A DNA stretch of 64,000 nt from Ferrovibrio sp. (GTDB lineage: Bacteria > Pseudomonadota > Alphaproteobacteria > Ferrovibrionales > Ferrovibrionaceae), in assembly GCF_025869515.1 (NCBI RefSeq), contig NZ_JAOZVR010000091.1:92227-156226 (forward strand), given 5' to 3'. The stretch's first letter is position 1. Every line of letters starts with the position of its first letter. Shown here piece by piece: positions 1 to 8,915 of the stretch. The notes below the pieces were generated by a model, which saw only the letters and a list, made by a program, of their open reading frames with translations, was not told the DNA's origin and ran no database searches. The translations under genes were made by a program, and so were the position numbers.

Positions 1-2
1 TT

Positions 3-539
3 TACTACCCACTCGACTCAAGCGCAGGCCGTGTTGCCGCTTTTCTTGATATTAAGACACGCTGCAAGGCGCTACCCAATGAAGATAAAGACCGCGTCGT
101 TCGCGCTGTGACAGACACCCTTGGCCACGGCTCGTCGGGCGATCATCCGCTATATGCCTTCATGAACTGGGATCAGGTACGCGAGATGAACCGGTCTCCG
201 CTGATATCCTTCGGTGCCCACACGATCGATCACATCTCCCTGGCTAAAGTGCCGCTGCCGGAGATGCATCGTCAGATCGATGAATCGGTAAGCCATCTTG
301 CCAGGATGATCGATGAGCCCTCCCCCTTCTTCTCTTATCCGGAAGGCCAGGCAGGCGACTACAATGACTCTGTCATTGCATATTTGAAGCAGCGCGGCTT
401 TGATCATTGCCCGACCGCCATCGAAGGCAGCAATACGATCGAGGATGTCGGGCCATTCCACATCCGCAGAATCATGGTGGGCTTCGAAGGACGGCCATAT
501 CCCTTCGCCAGTGTCGAGGAGCTCGGGTACAAGGCATGA
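3..539 (+). CDS. Polysaccharide deacetylase (NodB fold), C-terminal part
   Basis: The reading frame is open to the left edge of the window, so the gene starts upstream; a GTG at 108 is inside the gene and is not a convincing start. The visible part contains the NodB-domain metal motif H-x3-H (HTIDH, about codons 76-80 of the visible frame) and a later SYPEG segment, as in carbohydrate esterase 4 family deacetylases that remove N- or O-acetyl groups from polysaccharides. The stop codon overlaps the ATG of the next gene by four bases (ATGA), so it is translationally coupled to the nonulosonate synthase. Substrate is unknown; a sugar precursor or the finished glycan are both possible. Confidence 0.8.
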   Translation, partial: YYPLDSSAGRVAAFLDIKTRCKALPNEDKDRVVRAVTDTLGHGSSGDHPLYAFMNWDQVREMNRSPLISFGAHTIDHISLAKVPLPEMHRQIDESVSHLARMIDEPSPFFSYPEGQAGDYNDSVIAYLKQRGFDHCPTAIEGSNTIEDVGPFHIRRIMVGFEGRPYPFASVEELGYKA

Positions 540-1546
540 AAATCTTTGGAAAATCGCTTGATCGAGAAATCGCCGTCGTGGCAGAGATCGGGGTCAACCA
601 CGAAGGCGATCCGGCAGCGGCTTCGCGCCTGCTACAGCTTGCAGCCGATACGGGCGTGGATGCTGTAAAGTTCCAGAGCTATACGCCGGAGCGTTACGCC
701 TCGGCCTCCGATCCGGAGCGCCTGGCCCGCGTTTCGCGCTTCGCACTGGACGAGAGCGCTCATCGCCGTCTCGCCGCAGAGGCCGCCGAGCTGGGTGTGG
801 CATTCTTCTCCACCCCGCTGACGGAGGATTGGGTAGATCGTCTGTCGCCGATGGTGCCTGCTTACAAGATTGCATCGGGCGATCTGACGTTCGAACCGGT
901 TATCCGTGCCGCCGCGCGCAGTGGCAAGCCCGTCATCCTGTCGACTGGCCTAGGCACAATCGAAGAAATCGATGCGGCCATTGGTTGGGTGCGGAGCGAA
1001 ATCGGCACCGCCCCTCTGACCGAGCGCCTGATTCTGATGCACTGCGTCAGTGCATATCCGACACCCATGAATGAAGCCAACATTCGGGCGATCCCGTTCA
1101 TGCGCGACCGCTACGGCCTATATGTCGGATACAGCAATCATGTCATCGGTCCGGAGGCTTGCTGGGGTGCCATTGCCCTTGGCGCCACAGTACTTGAAGT
1201 CCATATGACCGATCAAAAAGCCAACCGCACGTTCCGTGACCACGAGCTGAGTTTTGAGCCCGACGAATTGCGTGACCTGGTCGGCCAGGTCACGCGCATC
1301 CAAGCGAGCCTCGGCTCATATGACAAGCAGCGCATGCCGAGCGAAACCGGGAATCTGATAGCAGTCCGCAAAGGCGTCGTGGCCGCCCGCGATCTGGATG
1401 CCGGCGCGGTGCTGACCGAATCCGACCTCATGTATGCCCGGCCGGCCCGTGAATTCCCCGCTGCCGACCTGCACGTCCTGATCGGCCGGAAACTGCACAC
1501 CGCTCGCCGCGGCGGCGAACTGATCGCCCGGCAGGACATAGAATAG
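536..1546 (+). CDS. neuB: NeuB-family nonulosonic acid synthase (copy 1)
   Basis: A 336-residue protein that should condense phosphoenolpyruvate with a 6-carbon amino sugar to give a nonulosonic acid. The N-terminal TIM barrel starts with AEIGVNHEGD and contains KFQSYTPE, YKIASGD and HCVSAYPTP, all typical of NeuB/PseI/LegI. The C-terminal third, from about residue 280, is the antifreeze-like SAF domain (RKGVVAARDLDAGAVLTESD). The start at 536 is chosen because the family begins at this point and it overlaps the previous stop (ATGA); an upstream in-frame extension would overlap the deacetylase by more than 120 bases. Whether it is the pseudaminic or another synthase cannot be settled by eye. 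A second synthase lies at 11953. Confidence 0.88.
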   Translation: MKIFGKSLDREIAVVAEIGVNHEGDPAAASRLLQLAADTGVDAVKFQSYTPERYASASDPERLARVSRFALDESAHRRLAAEAAELGVAFFSTPLTEDWVDRLSPMVPAYKIASGDLTFEPVIRAAARSGKPVILSTGLGTIEEIDAAIGWVRSEIGTAPLTERLILMHCVSAYPTPMNEANIRAIPFMRDRYGLYVGYSNHVIGPEACWGAIALGATVLEVHMTDQKANRTFRDHELSFEPDELRDLVGQVTRIQASLGSYDKQRMPSETGNLIAVRKGVVAARDLDAGAVLTESDLMYARPAREFPAADLHVLIGRKLHTARRGGELIARQDIE

Positions 1547-1567
1547 ACCGGCTGCAAGAATAGTATC

Positions 1568-3406
1568 ATGTGTGGCATTGCAGGAAGCTTCGGCAACACA
1601 CCGCTCAGTAATGAGCGGGTGGCTGCGACACTGGCGGCGATGAACAATCGCGGACCAGATGCCGCGGCGCACTGGCAGGGCGATCTTGCAGGGCACGGCG
1701 TGAATCTGCTGCACACGCGCCTGGCCATCGTCGATCTTGACGACAGGTCAAACCAGCCCTTTGTGAAAGATCATCTGAGCCTTTGCTACAACGGTGAAAT
1801 CTACAATTACAAAGAACTGCGCCACGAACTTGAAGGCCTGGGCCACACATTCATCACCGATAGCGATACGGAAGTCGTCATCGAGGCCTATCGTCGCTGG
1901 GGTGTCGATTGTCTCAAACGCATGGAAGGAATGTGGGCCTTCGCCTTGACCGACGGCAAAGCCGGCAGCCTGCTTCTCAGTCGGGACCGTTTCGGCGAAA
2001 AGCCACTGTATTATCGCTGGGATGCCACGAGGAAGACGCTGTATTTCGCGTCACAGACATCATTTCTTCGTACGCTCGGATCCAAGGATACCGGTCTCAA
2101 TCATGACCATATCCGGCGTTTTCTTGTTCAAGGCTACAAGTCGTTGTTCAAGTCCCCGGACAGTTATTATAACGACGTGCGTCAATTACCCCAAGCCAGC
2201 TACGCGCTCCTGACCCGGCCCGCCGAGCCACAACCCGTGCGCTACTGGACCCTATCCTATGCGCCCCGGAACATGTCACTCCACGAGGCCGAAATGGAGA
2301 TTCGTCGTCTTGTGGACGACGCGCTACGCCTGCGTCTTCGCGCCGATGTCCCGATCGCGTTCTGCCTGAGTGGCGGAGTCGACTCAACTACCCTGGCCGG
2401 CATCGCACATCATGAATTCAGGCAGAGCATCCACGCCTTCAGCATATACGATGACGACAGCCGCTACGACGAATCCGAGAATGTCGAGCGTGTTGTCAGG
2501 ACACTTGGCTGCGACCACCACATCACCCATACCTCGAAGGATGGCTTTCTCGAACGCATGAAGCGTCTGATCGCTTATCACGACGCTCCCCTGGCCACGA
2601 TCAGCTTCTATGTCGAATCTTTCCTGGCCGAGGCCATTCGCGCCAACGGTTACAAAGTAGCCATTACCGGCACAGGGGCCGATGAGCTGTTCACCGGTTA
2701 TTATGACCATTACAATTTTTGGCTGGCCGACCGACAGAAGAGTGGAAATATCGACGACTTGATCACCGACTGGCGCAAGGGTTATGGCGGTTTCGTCAGA
2801 AACCCTGTACTCAGCGATCCACTCTGCTTTGCCAAACAGCCGGAACGGCGCGACCACATCTATCTGAATGAAGATATTTTCAACGGGTTGATGCACGAGC
2901 CTATGGCGGCCGGATTTCACGAAATGCCTTACGGCGGAGACCTCCTGCATCGCCGACTTCTGAACGAAATATGGCATGAAAGCCTGCCGTTACTCCTCGA
3001 CCAGAACGATCTGGTCTTCATGCAGGAGTCGATCGAGAATCGCACCCCGTTCCTGGACCGGCAGCTTGCGGAATTCCTGTTTACCGTGCCGGCAGAACAC
3101 CTTATCTACGACGGCTATCCCAAATGGCTACTGCGTGCCGCAGGCGCTGGCCGGGTGCCGGATGAGGTACGGCTTGACCGGCGCAAACGCGGTTTCAACG
3201 TACCCATCGGCTCTCTCATCGATGTCAAGTCTGCCGAAACACGGGACTGGATGATGGCTGACGGCCCAATATTCGATATTGTCGATCGCACCCGCTTCAC
3301 CGACTTTCTTGAGAGTGCCGACGAACGGAACAGCTTCTCAAAATTCATCTTCAGCTTCATATCGGCACGCATATTCCTCGATCAGGCCGAGGCCGCTGCG
3401 TCGTGA
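1568..3406 (+). CDS. asnB: Asparagine synthetase, glutamine-hydrolysing (AsnB family, copy 1)
   Basis: The 612-residue protein has both halves of a class II AsnB. MCGIAGSFG supplies the N-terminal Cys2 nucleophile of the glutaminase domain, with NNRGPDA and YNGEIYN following. The ATP-pyrophosphatase P-loop SGGVDS is at about residues 268-273, followed by TGTGADELFTGY. It should transfer ammonia from glutamine to an AMP-activated carboxylate. In O-antigen and capsule loci such proteins (for example WbpS-like) often amidate uronic acids instead of aspartate, which is my inference here. The start has a 21-base spacer from neuB, and its stop overlaps the GTG start of the next gene. Confidence 0.88.
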   Translation: MCGIAGSFGNTPLSNERVAATLAAMNNRGPDAAAHWQGDLAGHGVNLLHTRLAIVDLDDRSNQPFVKDHLSLCYNGEIYNYKELRHELEGLGHTFITDSDTEVVIEAYRRWGVDCLKRMEGMWAFALTDGKAGSLLLSRDRFGEKPLYYRWDATRKTLYFASQTSFLRTLGSKDTGLNHDHIRRFLVQGYKSLFKSPDSYYNDVRQLPQASYALLTRPAEPQPVRYWTLSYAPRNMSLHEAEMEIRRLVDDALRLRLRADVPIAFCLSGGVDSTTLAGIAHHEFRQSIHAFSIYDDDSRYDESENVERVVRTLGCDHHITHTSKDGFLERMKRLIAYHDAPLATISFYVESFLAEAIRANGYKVAITGTGADELFTGYYDHYNFWLADRQKSGNIDDLITDWRKGYGGFVRNPVLSDPLCFAKQPERRDHIYLNEDIFNGLMHEPMAAGFHEMPYGGDLLHRRLLNEIWHESLPLLLDQNDLVFMQESIENRTPFLDRQLAEFLFTVPAEHLIYDGYPKWLLRAAGAGRVPDEVRLDRRKRGFNVPIGSLIDVKSAETRDWMMADGPIFDIVDRTRFTDFLESADERNSFSKFIFSFISARIFLDQAEAAAS

Positions 3407-4161
3407 CGCCGCACACTTGCCCTTCGCGGTTGCAACCGTTTCTGTCGCATCAAGCCTTTGAAGCCGGTTTTTTCGGAGGGCCCGTTTGGCGCATCGCTCT
3501 TCCGACCGAGGCTGATACGATGAGGGAGATCGTCCGATTCCTGGAGTCTTCGGCATCTTGCCTAGCCTTCTGCCGCATACCGTCAGATGCCCAGGCCAGT
3601 ACCGATCTGCTTCTGTCTGCCGGCTTCACCTGTATTGAGGAGCTTGTGACACTGGAATGCGACTTGTCCGGCGAGACCCTAGTCAAGCTATCCAACCCGG
3701 CCATCACCATCGCCACATCGACCGATCTGGCGGCTATCACTGCCATTGCCACACAGGCATTCAGGCATGACCGCTATCATGCGGATATAAAAATTCCAGG
3801 CGCCATTGCGGATTCGATCAAGGCCGCATGGGCCCGCAACAACGCGGCCGGACGTGCTGATGCAACATTCCTCTTCCGCAGACAGGATGAGGTGTGCGGT
3901 TTCAACACCTGCCTCCTGCGCGACAAGACTGCGTTGATCGACTTGATTGCAGTGGCGCCTGCCCATCAGGCTAGCGGGGTAGGCAGTGCCCTGGTCACTG
4001 CGGCGCAGGATCATTACGTGAAACGCTGCAATTCCCTGCAGGTCGGCACGCAAAGCAGCAATCATGGCTCACTCCGATTGTACGAGAAGCATGGCTTCCG
4101 CAGAATCCGTATCGATCGGACATTTCATTGGCACCCATCCGCGATGAAAGCGACGACCTGA
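3403..4161 (+). CDS. GNAT-family N-acetyltransferase, likely sugar amine acetylation
   Basis: The 252-residue protein has a GNAT fold in its C-terminal half: the acetyl-CoA binding motif A is visible as VAPAHQASGVGSALV (about residues 187-201) and motif B as NHGSLRLYEKHGFRR near the end. The N-terminal 100 residues are less conserved, as in WecD-like (TDP-fucosamine) acetyltransferases. It starts at GTG 3403 with a four-base overlap (GTGA) with asnB. In a locus with pseB and pseG it is the best candidate for the PseH step (N-acetylation of the 4-amino sugar), by context rather than by sequence. Confidence 0.8.
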   Translation: MTPHTCPSRLQPFLSHQAFEAGFFGGPVWRIALPTEADTMREIVRFLESSASCLAFCRIPSDAQASTDLLLSAGFTCIEELVTLECDLSGETLVKLSNPAITIATSTDLAAITAIATQAFRHDRYHADIKIPGAIADSIKAAWARNNAAGRADATFLFRRQDEVCGFNTCLLRDKTALIDLIAVAPAHQASGVGSALVTAAQDHYVKRCNSLQVGTQSSNHGSLRLYEKHGFRRIRIDRTFHWHPSAMKATT

Positions 4162-4162
4162 G

Positions 4163-5158
4163 ATGATGCGCGTTGGTATTGTCGGTCTTGGCGTGGGTGA
4201 GGCGCACCTGCGCAGTTACGAGTCACTCCCAGACTGCGAGGTTTCGGTTATCTGCGACATTGACCCCGACCGGCTGCAGCTAATTGGGAATCGCTACGGT
4301 GTCGCGCGCCGCACGACTGACTGGCGTCATGTTACCGAAGCCACCGACATCGATATCGTCTCGATATGCTCCTACGATGACGCGCATTCCGAGCAGTGCA
4401 TATCCGCGTTCCAAAACGGAAAGCATGTCTTTGTTGAAAAGCCGGTGGCGCTTTTCCGACGCGATGCCGAAGCCATACTGCGGGCACAGCAGGATGCAAA
4501 ACGGACGCTCAGTTCGAACTTGATCCTGCGTGAGAGTCCGCGCTTCAAAGAGCTGCGCCGACAGGTTCAGGCCGGCGAATACGGCGAGATCATATGTATT
4601 GAGGGCGACTACTTGCACGACATCCTCTGGAAGATCATCCGGGGTTGGCGCGGACAGATGCCCTACTATTCCACGATTTATGGCGGCGGCATCCATCTTA
4701 TCGACCTGATGCGGTGGATTGTCGGCGCCGAGGTTGCCGAAGTCGCTACCTTCGGCAACAAGATCTTAACCCGCGATACATCATACCGCTTCGACGACAC
4801 TTTCCTGACGATGCTCAAATTCCAAAACCAGACACTCGGGAAATGCCTGACGACACTCGGACCGGCGCGGCCAAAGTTCCACGCGCTTAACGTTTATGGA
4901 ACCAAACGCAGCTTCGAAAACGACACGCCAGATGCCAAGGTGTTTTCCGGCGATCAGCCAGAAAACGAGAGTAAAGTGGTGACGCCGTATCCAGGAATGG
5001 AAAAGGGTGACCTGATTCCAGAGTTCGTCGAGGCGATCAGCAATCACCGACAGCCTAATGTGAACCATATCGACGTCTTCCGCGTGATGGATGTCTGCTT
5101 TGCGGCAATGGAAGCCGCAGAGCAGCGCCGGACGATATCTATCAGCTATTTAATCTGA
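4163..5158 (+). CDS. Gfo/Idh/MocA-family oxidoreductase
   Basis: The 331-residue protein opens with the NAD(P)-binding motif GIVGLGVGEAH and has the family signature VEKPVAL at about residues 91-97, whose Lys is catalytic in this family. The C-terminal half carries the usual beta-sheet domain (GGGIHLIDLMRW contains the conserved His/Asp region). It probably oxidises or reduces a hydroxyl or keto group on a nucleotide sugar. Tandem ATGs at 4163 and 4166 are preceded by GAG, and the previous stop lies one base upstream. The exact substrate is not evident; it is distinct from the WbpB homologue at 33790. Confidence 0.82.
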   Translation: MMRVGIVGLGVGEAHLRSYESLPDCEVSVICDIDPDRLQLIGNRYGVARRTTDWRHVTEATDIDIVSICSYDDAHSEQCISAFQNGKHVFVEKPVALFRRDAEAILRAQQDAKRTLSSNLILRESPRFKELRRQVQAGEYGEIICIEGDYLHDILWKIIRGWRGQMPYYSTIYGGGIHLIDLMRWIVGAEVAEVATFGNKILTRDTSYRFDDTFLTMLKFQNQTLGKCLTTLGPARPKFHALNVYGTKRSFENDTPDAKVFSGDQPENESKVVTPYPGMEKGDLIPEFVEAISNHRQPNVNHIDVFRVMDVCFAAMEAAEQRRTISISYLI

Positions 5159-5193
5159 CCGTGCTTCACATCACTTAAGGAACAAGCGTCATC

Positions 5194-6354
5194 ATGACTA
5201 TCGAGAATCCGATTCCTTTCGGTCGCCCGCAAATGGGCCAGGCGGAAATCGATGCCGTGGTCCAGGTATTATCCGGTCCGCAGCTTGTACATGGCCCAGT
5301 CGCCAAGGCATTCGAGCAGCGGTTTGCCGCGCGTGCAGGTGCAAAGCACGCCATTACCGTGTCATCCTGCACGACTGGGCTGCATTTGGTACTTCACGTC
5401 CATGACATCGGTCCTGGTGACGAGGTTATTGTGCCGGCGATGACCCATGTGGCAACCGCCAACGCCGTTGAATACTGCCGCGCCAAGCCTGTTTTCGCCG
5501 ACATTCTGCCTGACAGCGGCAATATCGACCCTGCCCATGTCCAGTCGCTCCTGACGCCAGCAACCCGCGCCATCATCCCCGTGCATTACCTTGGTCTGCC
5601 TTGCGATATGGACCGCCTTGAGGCTCTCGCTCGTCCGGCGAATGCCTTCCTGCTGGAGGACTGCGCTCTGGCCCTGGATGCTGATTATGATGGCCGCAAA
5701 GCCGGCACACTGGGCCTCGCCGGCACCTTCTCGTTCTACCCTGCCAAGCATATGACAACGGCCGAAGGTGGTATGATTATCACCGATGATGATAATCTGG
5801 CCCAACGTTTGGGGCGCGCCAAAGCATTCTCCTATGATCGCGGCCTGGGCGAACGGACAAAGCCCGGCATCTATGATGTGGTCGGCTTGGGATTCAATTA
5901 TCGGATGAGCGAAGTGCATGCCGCTATCGGGCTGGCACAGATGGACCGACTCGATGAAATTCAGAAGGTGCGGGCACGGAATTACGCCGCCTTGCGCGAT
6001 AGCCTTGCCGGCCTGGATGAAGTGACCGTATTTGCACCGCAGCAGGGCAAGGCGCGCTCGTCGCATTACTGCCTGAACGCCATCCTGCCGCACGATCGCA
6101 GTATTGATCGCGACGCTGTCGTGCAAAGCCTCAATGCACAGGGCATCGGTACCAGCGTTCACTATCCGAGCGCAGTACCACTATTCACTTTCTACCGCGA
6201 AAAATACGGCTACCGCCCGGGTCAGTTCCCAGTGGCGGAATGGATGGCCGAACAGACGATCTCACTTCCCGTCGGACCTCACCTGCATGATGGCGACCCC
6301 GAGCGGATCGGAGCTGCGATGAAGACCGCCATCATGCAAGCAAAGCGCCAGTAA
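5194..6354 (+). CDS. DegT/DnrJ/EryC1-family PLP sugar aminotransferase
   Basis: The 386-residue protein is a full-length sugar aminotransferase. The PLP lysine is K185 in FSFYPAKHMTTAEGG, and the cofactor pocket shows SSCTTGLHL (phosphate contact) and EDCALALDADY (Asp facing the pyridine N). It transfers the amino group of glutamate to a 4-keto nucleotide sugar. The closest functional expectation is PseC, using the 4-keto product of the PseB homologue at 14127, because it is the only sugar aminotransferase in this part of the locus. A purine-rich AAGGAA lies 13 bases before the ATG. ArnB- or perosamine-type activity cannot be excluded. Confidence 0.85.
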   Translation: MTIENPIPFGRPQMGQAEIDAVVQVLSGPQLVHGPVAKAFEQRFAARAGAKHAITVSSCTTGLHLVLHVHDIGPGDEVIVPAMTHVATANAVEYCRAKPVFADILPDSGNIDPAHVQSLLTPATRAIIPVHYLGLPCDMDRLEALARPANAFLLEDCALALDADYDGRKAGTLGLAGTFSFYPAKHMTTAEGGMIITDDDNLAQRLGRAKAFSYDRGLGERTKPGIYDVVGLGFNYRMSEVHAAIGLAQMDRLDEIQKVRARNYAALRDSLAGLDEVTVFAPQQGKARSSHYCLNAILPHDRSIDRDAVVQSLNAQGIGTSVHYPSAVPLFTFYREKYGYRPGQFPVAEWMAEQTISLPVGPHLHDGDPERIGAAMKTAIMQAKRQ

Positions 6355-6421
6355 CCGCCGCCCGGCAACAACACTATTCGCAAGTATCCGGAATTATCCC
6401 AGAGAAAATGGACATTGCACT

Positions 6422-7510
6422 ATGACTGAAATTTCCTATCAGAGCTGCATCGATAAGCTTGCTGGTGAACGTGTCATGCTGGTTGGCGGCGCCGGCTTCA
6501 TCGGCCACAACCTTGCGCTGGAACTGACCAGCAAGGGCATCGAGACGATGATCTTTGACAATCTGATGTTCAACAGCTTGATCGAGAACGTCTACAACAA
6601 TCAGCGCGAAGCCGTACAGGCCGAGCTGTATCGTGGTTTTCTGCTTGAACGTTTCGAGATTCTGCGTAAATCGCCGAAGCTGACTATGAAGAACGGCGAT
6701 GCCCGCATCATGACCGATCTGGCACGCGCCTTTCATGAATTCAAGCCGACCAAGGTGGTTCACCTGTCGGCAATCGCCAGTGCAGTACGCGCGCGACACG
6801 ATCCCGGCCTGTGCTTCGACCTGCAGTTGGTGACATTGCGCAATGTTCTTGAACTCTGCCGCGAACGTGTCGGCGAAATCAATCAGATCATGCTGCTGAG
6901 TTCCAGCACCGTATATGGCGACTTTGAGACCCCGACGGTCACCGAGGATACTCGTCCACAGCCGAAAGGCATTTACGCCAACACGAAATACATGGCAGAG
7001 CGACTGGTCCGCACCTACTGCCATCAGCACGGACTTGGCACCACGATCATCCGTCCCAGCGCGCTGTATGGCGAACGCTGCGTCAGCCAGCGCGTCAGCC
7101 AGATGTTCATCGAGAATGCTCTGGCTGGAAAGCCGCTTCGACTTGAAGGCGGCGGCGACGGCCGCCTGGACTTCACCTATATCGCCGACCTTGTGGACGG
7201 CATGGTGCGTGCATTGGCGCTGCATGAGGGAAGCGGGATCAGCGAAACATTCAACATCACTTATGGCAATGCCCGCACCATTAAGGACCTGTTCGACATC
7301 GTGAAAGAAATGGTGCCCAACGCTATCGGCGTTGAGACAGCCCGGGCCGAGGACAAGCCTGTTCGCGGCACGCTCTCCACGGCCCATGCAGAAGAGAAGC
7401 TTGGCTTCAAGGCGTCCTGGTCCCTGGAAACCGGCTATCGTCGCTATGCCGAGTGGTATATCGAGCGCTGGGATCAGGCCCGGCAGCGTACGCTCACCAA
7501 TTCCCAGTAG
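6422..7510 (+). CDS. NAD-dependent epimerase/dehydratase (extended SDR)
   Basis: The 362-residue protein is an extended short-chain dehydrogenase acting on a nucleotide sugar. The dinucleotide motif GGAGFIG is at residues 22-28, the serine region is LLSSSTVYGD, and the catalytic pair Y185/K189 is in YANTK. The sugar-nucleotide-binding C-terminal domain is present (LDFTYIADLVDG). The insertion after the first helix (FDNLMFNSLIENVYNN) is longer than in RmlB or GalE. It may be a 4,6-dehydratase or a 4-/5-epimerase; the sequence does not decide. The 67-base gap upstream is the longest in this part of the locus, so an internal promoter is possible. Confidence 0.82.
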   Translation: MTEISYQSCIDKLAGERVMLVGGAGFIGHNLALELTSKGIETMIFDNLMFNSLIENVYNNQREAVQAELYRGFLLERFEILRKSPKLTMKNGDARIMTDLARAFHEFKPTKVVHLSAIASAVRARHDPGLCFDLQLVTLRNVLELCRERVGEINQIMLLSSSTVYGDFETPTVTEDTRPQPKGIYANTKYMAERLVRTYCHQHGLGTTIIRPSALYGERCVSQRVSQMFIENALAGKPLRLEGGGDGRLDFTYIADLVDGMVRALALHEGSGISETFNITYGNARTIKDLFDIVKEMVPNAIGVETARAEDKPVRGTLSTAHAEEKLGFKASWSLETGYRRYAEWYIERWDQARQRTLTNSQ

Positions 7511-7537
7511 CGAAAATAGTGAGCGGACTGACCTGAG

Positions 7538-8149
7538 ATGATTGGTGTCATCGACTATGGCCTGGGCAACCTGAGGTCAGTGGTCGGCGCGTTGGGGAAA
7601 CTCGGTGCGAGCGCAGAGCTCGTCGCAACACCGCAGGCTGTGGCCCGGGCTGACAAGCTTATTCTGCCTGGGGTCGGTGCATTCGGCCGGGGCATAAACA
7701 ACCTGCGGGAACGCGGCCTCGATGCTGTCATTCGCGATCGCGTTCTCACAGCCGGTATTCCCATCTTGGGCATTTGCCTGGGTATGCAACTGTTAGCAAG
7801 CCAGAGTTCGGAATTCGGTCAGCATCCCGGACTAGACTTGATCCCCGGCGACGTCACACGCCTTACCTCTGATGCCACGGGAGAACGCGTCCCTCATGTC
7901 GGTTGGAATACAATCCGACAAATCGAATTCAGCCGTTTGCTGCAGGGCGTATCCGAAAACGCCTATTTCTATCACGTCCACAGCTTCCACTTCCGGCCGA
8001 AGGACGAGACTGCGGCCGTTGCCGAATGCACCCATGGCCATGCCTTCTGCACTGTCGTCGAGAAGGGGCATATTTTCGGGGCGCAGTTCCACCCTGAGAA
8101 AAGCCAGCGGCAGGGCCTGCAGGTATTGACGAACTATCTCGCGCTATGA
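7538..8149 (+). CDS. hisH: HisH-type glutamine amidotransferase, polysaccharide paralogue
   Basis: The 203-residue protein is a class I glutaminase with the complete triad: nucleophile C80 in GICLGMQ, and His and Glu in QFHPEKS near the C-terminus. It should feed ammonia to the HisF partner encoded next. Its setting, directly before an unusual HisF and two genes upstream of a PseA/WbpG amidotransferase, matches the WbpG-HisH2-HisF2 module of Pseudomonas aeruginosa O-antigen loci, where it supplies nitrogen for an acetamidino group. I therefore do not read it as the histidine-pathway enzyme. It overlaps the next ATG by four bases. Confidence 0.85.
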   Translation: MIGVIDYGLGNLRSVVGALGKLGASAELVATPQAVARADKLILPGVGAFGRGINNLRERGLDAVIRDRVLTAGIPILGICLGMQLLASQSSEFGQHPGLDLIPGDVTRLTSDATGERVPHVGWNTIRQIEFSRLLQGVSENAYFYHVHSFHFRPKDETAAVAECTHGHAFCTVVEKGHIFGAQFHPEKSQRQGLQVLTNYLAL

Positions 8150-8901
8150 CCGCCCTCAGCAAACGCATCGTCACGGTGCTGACATTCAACAACGGCGTGC
8201 TGTTCCGCACAAAGCTGTTCCATCCGGACTACCGCTATACACTGAATTTTGTGGATGCGTGGTCAGTGGATGAAATCGTGGTCCTCGACGTCACCCGCCA
8301 GGGCGGCACCGGAGCGAAAGAATTCCATGATGCGATCGGCGGTTTTGCAAGCCGCTGCTTCGTTCCGCTTGCGGCCGGCGGCGGTATCCGCACTCTCGAC
8401 GATGTCGCGCGCTTTCTTGACAGCGGCGCCGACAAGATTGTCATCAACACTGGCGCGCTGCAGAGGCCAAGTCTGATTACAGAAATCGCCGAAAGCTATG
8501 GCTCGCAATGCGTTGTCCTGTCAATTGACGCCAAACAGACAGCCGATGGCGGGTACGAAGTGTATGCGGATGCCGGCAGCATGCCGACCGGGCGCCGCCC
8601 GCGCGAATGGGCGCAGGAAGCCGAACAACTCGGCGCCGGCGAAATTCTGATAACATCGATCGATCGCGATGGATCGCTGGAAGGCTACGATCTCAACCTC
8701 TCCAGCCAGGTTGCAGAGGCGGTCGGCATTCCGGTTCTGGCGCTGGGCGGCTGTGGCAGTTGGGCGCACATGCAAGATTTATTCTCTAACACATCGGTCG
8801 ATGCCGCCTGTACGCAGAATATTTACCATTTTACCGAAACCAGCATCCGCAGTGCGAAATCGTTTCTTTCAAAGCGCGGCGTAGCGATCCGAACCGAGTA
8901 A
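8146..8901 (+). CDS. hisF: HisF-like cyclase subunit, polysaccharide paralogue
   Basis: The 251-residue TIM barrel keeps LAAGGGIRTLDD and LSIDAKQ, the latter holding the HisF Asp130 equivalent. The first catalytic aspartate of true HisF (CLDV near residue 11) is replaced: the sequence there reads VLTFNNG. Loss of that acid is also seen in WbuZ/HisF2 paralogues from O-antigen loci. It probably channels HisH-derived ammonia to the PseA-type enzyme that builds an acetamidino sugar. Translational coupling with hisH is clear from the ATGA overlap. Confidence 0.83.
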   Translation: MTALSKRIVTVLTFNNGVLFRTKLFHPDYRYTLNFVDAWSVDEIVVLDVTRQGGTGAKEFHDAIGGFASRCFVPLAAGGGIRTLDDVARFLDSGADKIVINTGALQRPSLITEIAESYGSQCVVLSIDAKQTADGGYEVYADAGSMPTGRRPREWAQEAEQLGAGEILITSIDRDGSLEGYDLNLSSQVAEAVGIPVLALGGCGSWAHMQDLFSNTSVDAACTQNIYHFTETSIRSAKSFLSKRGVAIRTE

Positions 8902-8915
8902 TTTTTTTGAACATC

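Noticed and set aside
3403..4161. Assignment of the GNAT gene as pseH on sequence alone.
   Set aside because: Only the general acetyl-CoA motifs are visible; the N-terminal half differs from known PseH, so the role is given as context-based only.
7538..8901. Histidine biosynthesis genes hisH-hisF.
   Set aside because: No other his gene is near, the HisF copy lacks the first catalytic Asp, and a PseA-family partner is in the same operon.
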